This document shows, piece after piece, positions 1-10,466 of a DNA stretch of 64,000 nucleotides. The notes under the pieces are model-generated. The model worked only from the letters and a program-made list of their open reading frames with translations. It was not told where the DNA came from and ran no database searches. Numbering within the stretch: the first letter of the stretch is position 1; each line of letters begins with the position of its first letter. The stretch is from Planctomycetes bacterium B3_Pla (GTDB taxonomy: Bacteria; Planctomycetota; Phycisphaerae; Sedimentisphaerales; Anaerobacaceae), in assembly GCA_005223045.1 (NCBI GenBank), contig NJBM01000001.1, forward strand, positions 496,001 through 560,000, given 5' to 3'. Made by a program: the position numbers and the translations under genes.

Positions 1-148
1 CCAATGTAAAATTTCCTGTCTTTCAGGCTTATCAAGATGTAGACATAGAACATTAGTTTAATGAAAATTTGCAAAGACTATAATAGCTTTGTGAAATCCA
101 CCATAAACCACGTTGGGTTTATGGCTGCGAACCCTACGTGGTTCACAG

Positions 149-221
149 CTCCCCGAGTAGGACTCGAACCTACAACCTAGCGGTTAACAGCCGCTCGCTC
201 TACCAATTGAGCTATCGGGGA
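149..221 (-). tRNA. tRNA-Asn (GTT)
   Basis: On the minus strand a 73-nt cloverleaf can be folded. The acceptor stem pairs TCCCCGA with TCGGGGA, the anticodon loop is CTGTTAA giving anticodon GTT, and the T-arm contains GGTTCGAGTCC. The discriminator base is G. No CCA is encoded. It lies alone about 175 bases upstream of ligA, on the opposite strand. The first 148 bases of the window show nothing else recognisable. Confidence 0.95.
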
Positions 222-389
222 ATAGCAAACTAACAAGTCAATTAGTCAACTCAAAGATCTGATTCTCATGTAAAAGACGGTACGATACTGGAATTGAACA
301 GCTTTGTCAAACGCGATTTTCCATAAATTCGTGCCGCCGGGGCGAAAACCAGATTCTTGCAAAATACAGCGCCACGGCGTATAAATTAG

Positions 390-2399
<2,010 letters not shown>

Positions 2400-2512
2400 C
2401 TCCGGGGACGACTAAGGAGATTTACTTTGTTGACAATCGCTACAATTTCTGCTTGAATCAGGGGAAATTGACTTGGCAGAAGGTAGATTACTCACGCTCG
2501 GAAGGATGCAAC

Positions 2513-3703
2513 GTGGTGAGTGTCCAGGATGAGAAATACATGCAGATGGCGCTGAGGCTGGCCCGGCGAGGTATCGGCTCGGTGGAGCCGAATCCCGCGG
2601 TCGGGGCCATCATCATAAAGGCCAACCAGATCATCGGCAAAGGCTGGCACAGGAAGTTCGGCGGCCCCCATGCGGAAATAAACGCCCTGGAAAACTGCCA
2701 GACTTTGGGCGTCAAACCCGGCGGCGCTACGATGTATGTTACGCTCGAGCCATGCTCTCATCACGGCAAAACCGGCCCGTGCACAGAAGCAATAATATCC
2801 GCCGGGCTGGCAAAAGTTTTTGTCGCGACGACTGATCCGTCGGAGCACGCCACCGGCAAAGGTATCGAACAGTTGCGCCAGGCCGGCATCGAAGTACAGA
2901 TCGGTATTTGCGAACCTCAGGCGAAATTGCTCAATGCTCCCTTTTTTAAATTTGTCTTCACTGGCAAGTGCTGGGTAACGCTGAAGTGGGCGCAAACCAT
3001 CGACGGGAAGGTTGCCTGGGCCGACACGGACGGCGAGCGAAGGTGGATTTCCAATGAAATGAGCAGGAGGGATGTGCACAAATTGCGCCGGCGCGCCCAG
3101 GCAATATTGGTCGGTATCAACACGGTAATCGCCGACGACCCGCTGTTGACGGCCCGTCCGAGCAGAGGCAAGAAAGCGACCAGGATCGTGCTGGATAGCT
3201 TTCTCAGGATCCCATTGGATTGTCAACTGCTGGCGACGGTTGACCAGAGCACCGTGATGATCTTCACAAGCCAAAACGCCGCACAGGCAAATCCTCATGT
3301 GGTCGAGGAGCTGGGCGCCAGAGGCGCCGAAGTCTTTGCCTACCCTGATACGCGCGGCCGCTCCAATCTGCACTGCCTGCTCGACGAACTAAGCAGTCGG
3401 GGCATAACTCAATTACTCGTCGAAGGCGGCCCCACCGTTCTAAGCTCGTTCCTGAAGGAAAATCTCGCCGACGAAATTATTGTTTACATCGCGCCGAAAA
3501 TATTCGGGATGCAGGGCAATGTCGAGATAACCAGGCCGATGGCCGGACTGTGGGAATCTGTAGGTCTCAATAGCGTTGATATCAAACGTCTCGGCGATGA
3601 TGTTTGTCTTAGCGGCCTGACGCAAAAAGCGATTGACGAGATATCAACCTCTCCGGAGGACAGCTTCGAGGTTTACACCATCTCGGAACCGGTCAATGAA
3701 TAA
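2513..3703 (+). CDS. ribD: Bifunctional riboflavin biosynthesis deaminase/reductase RibD
   Basis: Catalyses the second and third steps of riboflavin synthesis: deamination of the pyrimidine intermediate and NADPH-dependent reduction of its ribosyl chain. The N-terminal CMP/dCMP-deaminase-type domain shows the zinc site, H53-A-E55 and C81/C90 in a PC..HHGKTGPC motif. The C-terminal half is the RibD reductase (TLKWAQTIDGKVA, LVEGGPTV). The frame is open back to 2453, but GTG at 2513 is preferred because GAAGGA sits at a good distance before it (2501-2506) and the family homology begins just after. The last bases overlap the next gene by 8 nt. The partner ribH is 10 kb away, so the pathway is split. 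Confidence 0.93.
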   Translation: MVSVQDEKYMQMALRLARRGIGSVEPNPAVGAIIIKANQIIGKGWHRKFGGPHAEINALENCQTLGVKPGGATMYVTLEPCSHHGKTGPCTEAIISAGLAKVFVATTDPSEHATGKGIEQLRQAGIEVQIGICEPQAKLLNAPFFKFVFTGKCWVTLKWAQTIDGKVAWADTDGERRWISNEMSRRDVHKLRRRAQAILVGINTVIADDPLLTARPSRGKKATRIVLDSFLRIPLDCQLLATVDQSTVMIFTSQNAAQANPHVVEELGARGAEVFAYPDTRGRSNLHCLLDELSSRGITQLLVEGGPTVLSSFLKENLADEIIVYIAPKIFGMQGNVEITRPMAGLWESVGLNSVDIKRLGDDVCLSGLTQKAIDEISTSPEDSFEVYTISEPVNE

Positions 3704-4712
3704 GAGGCAAGCAGTCAGGCTGGCGATTGAGGGAAACAAGGTCCCGTATGTTCCGTGGCATTGTGGATTCACCCTTGAGGCCGGCGACAAATTGCGAAGG
3801 CATTTCGGCCGGGACGATTTAGAGCGAGTTCTGGATAACCACTTCGTTAAGCTCGGCAGCGATATCGGCTTCTTCACTGACCTCGGAAACGACCGCTTCC
3901 GCGATGTCTTTGGCGTAGTGTGGGATCGCAGCATCGACAAGGACATAGGCATCGTCGAAGGATGTCTTCTGCCCGAACCGGCCCTCGACGGATACGATTT
4001 TCCCGATCCCCTCGATAGACGCTTCTTCGAGAACATCCCCGAGAAAATATCCGGATATGCGGATTGTTTCCGGGTTTTCAAGATTGGATTCTCACTTTAC
4101 GAGCGGGCCTGGACGCTGCGAGGGATGGAAAACCTGATGATGGATTTTCTCGACCAGCCGGATTTCGTGCGCCGGCTTCTGGGTTCGATAGCCGATTACA
4201 ACATCGCCCAGATTACCGAAGCTCTGAAATACGATATAGATGCGGTTTATTTCGGCGACGACTGGGGCCAGCAGACCGGTTTGCAGATGGGACCCGATAT
4301 CTGGCGAGAGTTCATTCTGCCGGAATTGAAACGGATGTACTCGGTGGCTCGTAACGCCGGCAAGTTTGTCTGCATCCATTCGTGCGGCAAGGTGGATGAG
4401 CTTTTTGACGATTTGATTGGAATCGGGCTTAACTGCTTCAACCCTTTTCAACCCGAGGTCATGGATGTCTTCGACCTTATGAAAAGGTATAAAGGCCGGC
4501 TCGCTTTTCACGGCGGACTGTCCACACAGCGGACGCTGCCGTATGGCTCGATTGAGGACGTGAAAAATGATACGAGAAGGCTGTTGGAAGCCGGCGGCGA
4601 TACCGGCTATATTTTCGCCCCGGCACACTCTGTCGAGGGAGATGTTCCGCTGGAGAACATGCTGGCCTTCATAGAAATGCTCCACGCCCAAACCGGCTAC
4701 GAAGGAGAATAA
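3696..4712 (+). CDS. Uroporphyrinogen decarboxylase (URO-D) family protein
   Basis: A 338-residue TIM-barrel protein of the URO-D/methylcobamide methyltransferase superfamily. It carries family-typical stretches such as FGDDWGQQTGLQMGP, HSCGKV and a late FHGGLSTQ strand. This divergent branch is abundant in Planctomycetota and other anaerobes and usually does not make haem. Members more often act as corrinoid-dependent methyltransferase-like or uncharacterised enzymes. ATG 3696 is chosen because the domain starts at once (MNKRQAVRLAIEG) and it overlaps the ribD stop by 8 nt, implying translational coupling. The frame stays open upstream to 3633, but that part duplicates ribD sequence. No corrinoid protein or haem gene lies nearby, so the substrate is unknown. 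Confidence 0.85.
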   Translation: MNKRQAVRLAIEGNKVPYVPWHCGFTLEAGDKLRRHFGRDDLERVLDNHFVKLGSDIGFFTDLGNDRFRDVFGVVWDRSIDKDIGIVEGCLLPEPALDGYDFPDPLDRRFFENIPEKISGYADCFRVFKIGFSLYERAWTLRGMENLMMDFLDQPDFVRRLLGSIADYNIAQITEALKYDIDAVYFGDDWGQQTGLQMGPDIWREFILPELKRMYSVARNAGKFVCIHSCGKVDELFDDLIGIGLNCFNPFQPEVMDVFDLMKRYKGRLAFHGGLSTQRTLPYGSIEDVKNDTRRLLEAGGDTGYIFAPAHSVEGDVPLENMLAFIEMLHAQTGYEGE

Positions 4713-4746
4713 CTCCATACCGGCAATTACAGGGAGGATTGCAACA

Positions 4747-5544
4747 GTGCAAAAAGTGGTTTTTGCAGATTCATGGTCGGCGTTCTTCGCCGAATTCGGC
4801 CTTGCGTCGTTCGACGATTTCTTCGAGCATTTGACGGCTGAGACGATAGGCACAAATACCAAGCGCAGTGTCATTACGTTCAGCCTTGGCGCGGATTCGC
4901 AGAAAAAGACGTTCTTTATGAAGCGTTTTTTCCGCCCGCACTTCAAAGATATGTTCTTCACGCGGCGCAACCTCGGCGAATCGTGCTCACAGGGGCGCTA
5001 CGAATGGAAAAACGCCAGGCTCCTTCTCGACGGCGGCATCGATACGTACAGACCAGTCTGCTACGGGGAAAAGATGATGTGGGGTCTTGAAACCAAATCC
5101 TTTGTCGTAACCGAAGAACTACAGGCCCGGTGCCTGACCGATTTTGTCCGGCAAGAATGGCACGGTCTCCAACGGCAGCAGAAAGAAAAAATCATGACCG
5201 GGCTTGCGGCATTCGTTCGCAGGATACATGCTCTGAATATCAGCCTACCGGACCTGTATGTCTATCATATATTCCTCACCGAAAACGGCGGCGGCGAATA
5301 TGACTTTACAGTCATAGATTTGCACCGGATGTCGCGCAATGTTGCGAGTAAGAATCATAAGATAAAGAATCTCGGCAGACTGCACCACAGCATGCTCGAC
5401 AGCTACTTCGACGAAGAGCTAAAGCGACTATTCATCGAATCCTATGCGGCCAACGATCCGGACAGCGACATCACCGCCTTGGCAGCCCAGGTCACGAAAT
5501 ACTCGGATGCGGTCTCCGCTAAGCACAGGCAAAAACAGTATTAG
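4747..5544 (+). CDS. Lipopolysaccharide kinase (Kdo/WaaP-like) family protein
   Basis: A 265-residue protein kinase-fold enzyme resembling WaaP/InaA-type LPS heptose kinases. The late motif YHIFLT ... FTVIDLHRM corresponds to the catalytic-loop and metal-binding region of that family. A lysine in the KTFFMKRFFR strand is the likely ATP contact. It probably phosphorylates a sugar in the lipopolysaccharide core at the inner face of the membrane. Start is GTG 4747, supported by GGGAGG at 4732-4737. It follows the URO-D gene by 34 bases and may belong to the ribD operon. No signal peptide or membrane segment is seen. Confidence 0.8.
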   Translation: MQKVVFADSWSAFFAEFGLASFDDFFEHLTAETIGTNTKRSVITFSLGADSQKKTFFMKRFFRPHFKDMFFTRRNLGESCSQGRYEWKNARLLLDGGIDTYRPVCYGEKMMWGLETKSFVVTEELQARCLTDFVRQEWHGLQRQQKEKIMTGLAAFVRRIHALNISLPDLYVYHIFLTENGGGEYDFTVIDLHRMSRNVASKNHKIKNLGRLHHSMLDSYFDEELKRLFIESYAANDPDSDITALAAQVTKYSDAVSAKHRQKQY

Positions 5545-5620
5545 AAGTGGATGCGTTCATCCGCCAATAAGTGGATGAGTGAGGCGTCTCATAAACACAT
5601 TTACCCATTCACTCATTCGC

Positions 5621-6961
5621 CTATTCTATTAGTTTCAGAATCTCATCGAGGTTATTCGGCGCCTCTATGGGGGGATTGCTGAACCGGCCCTGTTTGTCCT
5701 TGTGATAGTTGACCGTGACGTCGGGATCCTTTAGCAGATGACCAGTCAGCACGCAGGCGACACGTTCGTCGCTGGCGATAAGGCCTTCGGCCCTGAGGCG
5801 TTTCAGACCGGCTATTGTCGCCGCCGAGGCCGGCTCACAACCTAAACCATATTTGCCGATGATGGCCTTGGCATCGACAATCTCTTCGTCCGGCACCGCA
5901 CGAACGACACCGTCGCATATATCAATAGCCCGCAGACATTTTTTCAGATTGACCGGCCGGGATATTTCTATCGCCGAGGCACAGGTGTGCGGCGAAAAAT
6001 TGCGAGCGGTCAGATCGGCGTAATAATCGTCGATTATCGACTGGTCAACTTTGCCGTCATTCCAGCAGAGTTTCTTGTTATTGACCAGGTCGGTCAAGGT
6101 CTCGGCGCCGGTCGCGTTGATGATCGCCATCCGCGGGATCCGATCAATTAAGCCTAACTGCTTTAGCTCGCCAAAGGCTTTGCCGAAGGCGCTGGAGTTG
6201 CCCAGATTTCCACCGGGCACTACAATCCAGTCCGGCACCTCCCAGCCCAAGCCCTCGATAATTCGATACATGATGGTCTTTTGCCCTTCGAGCCGGAATG
6301 GGTTGAGCGAATTGAGCAGATACAATCCCAGCTTTGTGCAGACATCCTGAACCTGTCTCATGCAGTCGTCGAAGTCGCCGAGTATTTGAATCGTTTGAGC
6401 GCCGTAATCCATCGCCTGGCTGAGCTTGCCGAAGGCGATTCGCCCGGAGCCGATGAATACCGTGCATTTTACGCCGCAGCTATGTGCGTACAAGGCCACT
6501 GATGCGGAAGTGTTGCCCGTCGATGCGCACGCGCTGGAAGTTGCGCCGACCATTCTTGCATGACTGAACGCCGCCGTCATCCCGTTGTCTTTGAAAGAGC
6601 CGGAAGGATTCAGCCCTTCGTATTGTAGATACAAACGCCCGGATCCCATATCGACATATTCAGCCACGGCGTCATTCTGCTGTAAGATCGTCTGGCCTTC
6701 GCCGATTGACACTTTGTGCCGGTCTTTGCAGAAGCTCAGCAGCTCGCGGAATCGCCAGACACCGGAGAAATCCAGCTTGTTGTCCCTTGTGCCCCATCGT
6801 TTGGCGAATTCGCTCAATTTGCCGGGAACATTCATGGAATCCCAGTTGTAGCAAACATCCAGCAGCTCACCGCACGCAGGACACTTAAACATCGCCTGCC
6901 CGCAGTCGAACTCTGACCCGCAAGCCGGATTTATACATTTTTGATAAGCTGCATCAGCCAT
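5621..6961 (-). CDS. thrC: Threonine synthase
   Basis: PLP enzyme converting O-phosphohomoserine to threonine. From the chosen start (MADAAYQ, ATG at 6961) the protein has 446 residues. It begins with a four-cysteine zinc ribbon (CINPACG ... CPACG, residues 9-31), a known feature of one ThrC class. The PLP lysine is K124 in [11 protein letters not shown], and the phosphate-binding segment ASTGNTSAS follows. The frame continues upstream to 7045, but that extension is encoded by a GA-rich repeat tract that recurs before other genes here, so it is not believed. No good Shine-Dalgarno precedes the ATG. It converges with the WaaP-like gene and stands alone. Confidence 0.93.
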   Translation of the reverse strand: MADAAYQKCINPACGSEFDCGQAMFKCPACGELLDVCYNWDSMNVPGKLSEFAKRWGTRDNKLDFSGVWRFRELLSFCKDRHKVSIGEGQTILQQNDAVAEYVDMGSGRLYLQYEGLNPSGSFKDNGMTAAFSHARMVGATSSACASTGNTSASVALYAHSCGVKCTVFIGSGRIAFGKLSQAMDYGAQTIQILGDFDDCMRQVQDVCTKLGLYLLNSLNPFRLEGQKTIMYRIIEGLGWEVPDWIVVPGGNLGNSSAFGKAFGELKQLGLIDRIPRMAIINATGAETLTDLVNNKKLCWNDGKVDQSIIDDYYADLTARNFSPHTCASAIEISRPVNLKKCLRAIDICDGVVRAVPDEEIVDAKAIIGKYGLGCEPASAATIAGLKRLRAEGLIASDERVACVLTGHLLKDPDVTVNYHKDKQGRFSNPPIEAPNNLDEILKLIE

Positions 6962-7006
6962 AGTTTCGTTTCTCGTGTATCGTATCTCGTCGTTCGATTC
7001 ACGACT
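6962..7006 (-). repeat. GA-rich ACGAGA-type tract before thrC
   Basis: Reading on the minus strand, the bases just before the thrC start are a run of short, imperfect ACGAGAT/ACGAGAA units. The same kind of tract, in the same orientation relative to the gene, precedes the HAD gene at 10.4 kb and the sugar-isomerase gene at 19.5 kb. It contains no clean Shine-Dalgarno sequence. Confidence 0.55.
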
Positions 7007-7226
7007 CTCGGGCGACGAATTTATGTATCGGCCTTTTTTGCACACCGCTGCAATTATAAACGATGAACAGAGCGATAGATACAGAAATTGGGTTTCTGTG
7101 GCGATTCTGCCGCTACGGCCCTAAAATAAACTGAGCACAGCGTGTATTTTCTGCGCTTATTTTTGGCCTGAAATCAGACAATATAACGAATGCTGATCGG
7201 CAAGATTGGAGGTTGACCTTTAGCAC

Positions 7227-7763
7227 GTGCAGGACGATCCGGAAAGACAATTAGTCGATGCGGCCATCGACGGCGACCTTGAGAGTTTCGGCGAACTCTG
7301 CCAGCGGTATTACAGCCTTATGGTGGCAATCGCATATTCGGTCGTGAGCGATCACCAACTCGCTGAGGACGCCGCCCAGGAGAGCTTCGCCCGGGCGCTC
7401 GTCAATCTGAGAAAGCTCAAGAACGCCGCAAGATTCGCCCCGTGGCTGGCCGCTATTTGCAGGAACGCTGCCAAGGATATGGTCGCGGTCAAAGCCAGGT
7501 GGATCAACGCCGCAGATCTTTCACAAGCAGCACGGGATAACAACGACGGCGAAAACAACGACGCGATTCGCCGGGCCATTGAGCAACTGCCTGATGCCGC
7601 AAAGGAGTTGATCGTGTTACGGTATTACAGCAACCTGTCCTACGAACAGATCACCTCGATCTTGGGAATCTCCCCGGCTGCGATCAATGGCAGACTCACA
7701 AGGGCAAAACGAAAAATGGCAAAGTACCTGAAGCAAAACGGCTTTCCGGAGAGCAAATTATGA
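7227..7763 (+). CDS. ECF-type RNA polymerase sigma factor
   Basis: A 178-residue sigma-70 family protein with only regions 2 and 4. Region 2 includes DHQLAEDAAQESFARAL and the tryptophan-containing FAPWLAAICRNAAKD. Region 4 is the helix-turn-helix LSYEQITSILGISPAAINGR. It should direct polymerase to a small regulon, possibly in response to an envelope signal. The start is GTG 7227, with GGAGG about 14 bases upstream, a slightly long spacing. Its TGA stop overlaps the ATG of the next gene (ATGA at 7760-7763), so the two are translationally coupled and probably functionally linked. Confidence 0.92.
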   Translation: MQDDPERQLVDAAIDGDLESFGELCQRYYSLMVAIAYSVVSDHQLAEDAAQESFARALVNLRKLKNAARFAPWLAAICRNAAKDMVAVKARWINAADLSQAARDNNDGENNDAIRRAIEQLPDAAKELIVLRYYSNLSYEQITSILGISPAAINGRLTRAKRKMAKYLKQNGFPESKL

Positions 7764-9526
7764 AGGCTGATAAAGACAATAAAAAACTCGATGAACTGAT
7801 TTCCCAGGCCATCGGCCGGGAAGTACCTGCGTTCGATTTTGGCAAATGGAAAGACAATCACCGGACGGAAACAGAAATTTTCAAATCACAAACAGCCGAG
7901 CAAGCAACTTCACGCACTGTTCGGATATTTGACGTATGGAGAATAATTATGAAAAATCCAATTACAAAAATAGCCGCAGCGGCAATGATCGCGATACTTG
8001 TTGGGTGGACCTTTTTGTTTTCGCCACTGACAAGCAGTAATCAGGCATGGGCCAAGATGTTGGAAACCATGAAGGAGATGAATTGGATTCATTTTGACAT
8101 TGTATTCAATACGCCACCGGAAGTGACAGAGGAAATGATCCAGTCGTTTGAGGAGGGTTTGCCATTGTGGATCAGTTTTAATCCTGATGTTCAAATTACA
8201 AAAAAAACAAATGGGGAAATTATATATACTGATTGTGATCAGGGAATTCGGTATCACTATTCACCTGATTCAAATACGGTTACGATTGATTCTCATGCAA
8301 GCAAATATAATCCTTCGAATCCGCAATCGCCTTTCGAGATTATCGAATATTATACTGAAATGTTTCAAGAGAGCAGTCTTTCGATTCAATCAGAGTTTCG
8401 TGTTCAAGATGGCAGAGAAGTGGAGATAATTCATTTGAGCCATAATGAAATTAATGTGACAGGTGTTCGTGATGTTGATCGGAATCTTCTGGTAAAAGTC
8501 TCCATAGAAACGAACATGCCGCCAGTGAGTGAATTTGCCGTTAAAACAGAAGTTAGCTTAAGTTATCCAGATAAAGGTCCTGCCGATATCTTTGCTGCTG
8601 GGGCACCTACCAGTGCGCAAGTGGTAGACAGACGTCCAGAAGGCGATGCCAATGAGATAATGCAGACAATACAGCAGCATTATGATCACAATTATGGGAA
8701 TCGTGTTTGCGTGTTGTTGTATTCAAGAAAGTTGGCTGGTAGTGAAATGGGACCCCGTTGGATGGTTGTGTCAAGGAAGCAACAAAACCTGTATCGAGCA
8801 GACAATTATAATGCAGAGAACATAGGGTTTATTGCAGTGAATCAACCAACACTGACGATTTATGAACAGATTAAAGATGTGTGGCCTTATATAAGTATTG
8901 AAGAAGCGTTTCGTTTAGAAAACAGTCATTGTGTTCGCTCGCAAGATTTATACGATGGCAAATATGCACTCCTGCTTCAAGGTGGCCCCCCTGCAAAGTC
9001 GTTGAAAACGGGCCTCCATTACCCGGCCAATGGACCGACGTTGGCTTTGCAGCAGGACCTTAATAGTCAGGCGTGGGTAAATCCATATGATCTTGGCGTC
9101 AATAATTCACGTATCGCAGAGACTATTACGCGGTTACCTGAGAATCCTCAGTACCAAGGATTGATAGGATTGAACGTGTCACATGAGCTTCATCAAAAAG
9201 TGCGTCAACAGGAGAATATGTTTCAGATGATTTATGAGCTTTGGATTGATCCGCAAAAAGATCATATGGTTATTCATCGCACCAAGTGGCAGCATCAATA
9301 TCTTGGTAGTAGAATTGTGCAAACCTTTGTGTCTGAGGCGCATATCCTTGAAACATCGCAAACATCAGATGGACAGTGGTATCCTGCACATGTTGAAAGT
9401 AAGATGCACTATTCAGATGACCTGAATGCTAATGATGAAATAAATGATATAGTTATCCAGATTGACACTGATCGGAAATCGAGTGAAGCGATATTTAAGA
9501 AAGACTATATTATTGGTGCTCAGTGA
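7760..9526 (+). CDS. Single-pass membrane protein coupled to the ECF sigma factor
   Basis: A 588-residue protein of unknown function. The N-terminal 65 residues are hydrophilic and cytoplasmic-like, followed by one membrane segment (about residues 70-92, ITKIAAAAMIAILVGWTFLF) and a roughly 500-residue outside domain without recognised motifs. Position and topology match planctomycete proteins that sit behind ECF sigma genes and serve as putative anti-sigma factors or sensors. No classical zinc anti-sigma HxxxCxxC motif is visible. The coding DNA from about 7.9 to 9.5 kb is clearly richer in A+T than its neighbours and uses AT-ending codons, suggesting separate ancestry or relaxed selection. 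Confidence 0.75.
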   Translation: MKADKDNKKLDELISQAIGREVPAFDFGKWKDNHRTETEIFKSQTAEQATSRTVRIFDVWRIIMKNPITKIAAAAMIAILVGWTFLFSPLTSSNQAWAKMLETMKEMNWIHFDIVFNTPPEVTEEMIQSFEEGLPLWISFNPDVQITKKTNGEIIYTDCDQGIRYHYSPDSNTVTIDSHASKYNPSNPQSPFEIIEYYTEMFQESSLSIQSEFRVQDGREVEIIHLSHNEINVTGVRDVDRNLLVKVSIETNMPPVSEFAVKTEVSLSYPDKGPADIFAAGAPTSAQVVDRRPEGDANEIMQTIQQHYDHNYGNRVCVLLYSRKLAGSEMGPRWMVVSRKQQNLYRADNYNAENIGFIAVNQPTLTIYEQIKDVWPYISIEEAFRLENSHCVRSQDLYDGKYALLLQGGPPAKSLKTGLHYPANGPTLALQQDLNSQAWVNPYDLGVNNSRIAETITRLPENPQYQGLIGLNVSHELHQKVRQQENMFQMIYELWIDPQKDHMVIHRTKWQHQYLGSRIVQTFVSEAHILETSQTSDGQWYPAHVESKMHYSDDLNANDEINDIVIQIDTDRKSSEAIFKKDYIIGAQ

Positions 9527-9653
9527 CATTGTCGCAATCACCAGAAAGTGGTTCAAGGAGCAGTTCGGGATTACATTCACCGAACAAACGCGCTCGACGA
9601 CCGTTCATGTCGTTCGCAAACAACAATGAGAACGGACGAAGCAGAATAACAGA

Positions 9654-10418
9654 TCAGGTCGCGACTGCCGCTGCATTGATTCTTTCTATCAGGCTTGGTA
9701 GTTCGGTAATCTGATTTAATTTCCAGGCGCCGTCCGGCAAGCCTCTGCCGGCGTTGGTGTAGGCGGTTTTCAGGGCAGCCTGCATACCGATTCTCAGGGT
9801 GGGTTTGATATCTTTGTCTATGCGGTCACCTACGTACAGTATGCTCTCCAGCTTCTCGCCGATTTTCTCGGCGGCGATTTTGAAGATTCTCGTGTCGGGC
9901 TTGCGGAAATCGAACTCGTATGAATACAACCTGACCGTGAAGAAATCCAGTATGCCGATTTGTTTGAGATGCTTCTCAAGCGAATGGCTATTCACAAAGG
10001 TATTGGAGACGATGCCGAGCTTGAGGCCGAGTTTCTTGAGTGCACTGAACGTCTCCTTGATTGTCGGCTCGGTCGTACAGATATCGCGCAGCGGTTCGTA
10101 CCAGAGCCATGCAAAATGCCGCCACTGCTGTCCGTCGAGTTTGATACCTTTTCTTTTGCCCATCCACCTCAGAAGTGCGGTGGAGTTGAAGTCATTCCTT
10201 CTTATGTTGGAAATTGTATGCCGGACGCGCAGGGCTATAAGATTTCGCCAGCAGTAATACTCGAAGTTGCCCACCGGCTGGCCGCAATTCTTAAGATAAT
10301 CGTATGACAATCTCGCACCTTGTCGAAATATCCGCGTGGGGCTGAATCTACCGAAGTTCAGCAAAGTCTCGCCCAGGTCGAACAGTACTGCCTTAATCTC
10401 GTGTTTCGTATCTCGCAT
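9654..10418 (-). CDS. HAD-superfamily hydrolase
   Basis: A 254-residue haloacid-dehalogenase-like phosphohydrolase. Motif I is the DLGET form (VLFDLGETLL) with the nucleophilic Asp near residue 16. Motif II is the GIVSNT strand, and motifs III/IV are the later RKPDTRIF and VGDRIDKDI. An all-helical cap lies between motifs I and II, so it belongs to the subfamily of small-metabolite phosphatases. The substrate is unknown. The start ATG 10418 is embedded in a GA-rich ACGAGA tract with no Shine-Dalgarno. It follows the Re-citrate-synthase-like gene by 48 bases on the same strand and is probably co-transcribed. Confidence 0.88.
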   Translation of the reverse strand: MRDTKHEIKAVLFDLGETLLNFGRFSPTRIFRQGARLSYDYLKNCGQPVGNFEYYCWRNLIALRVRHTISNIRRNDFNSTALLRWMGKRKGIKLDGQQWRHFAWLWYEPLRDICTTEPTIKETFSALKKLGLKLGIVSNTFVNSHSLEKHLKQIGILDFFTVRLYSYEFDFRKPDTRIFKIAAEKIGEKLESILYVGDRIDKDIKPTLRIGMQAALKTAYTNAGRGLPDGAWKLNQITELPSLIERINAAAVAT

Positions 10419-10436
10419 CTCGTATCTCGTATTTCA
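10396..10436 (-). repeat. GA-rich ACGAGA-type tract at the HAD start
   Basis: On the minus strand the sequence around and before ATG 10418 is a chain of near-identical 10-base units of the form ACGAGATACG. It is the same dispersed element family as those before thrC and the isomerase gene. It continues a few codons into the HAD reading frame. Confidence 0.55.
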
Positions 10437-10466
10437 GGGGTCGCTTCACGCTCAACGAGATGCGCT

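Noticed and set aside
2492-3373. 293-residue minus-strand frame opposite ribD
   Set aside because: ribD has full catalytic motifs and the opposite frame has no recognisable domain or ribosome site.
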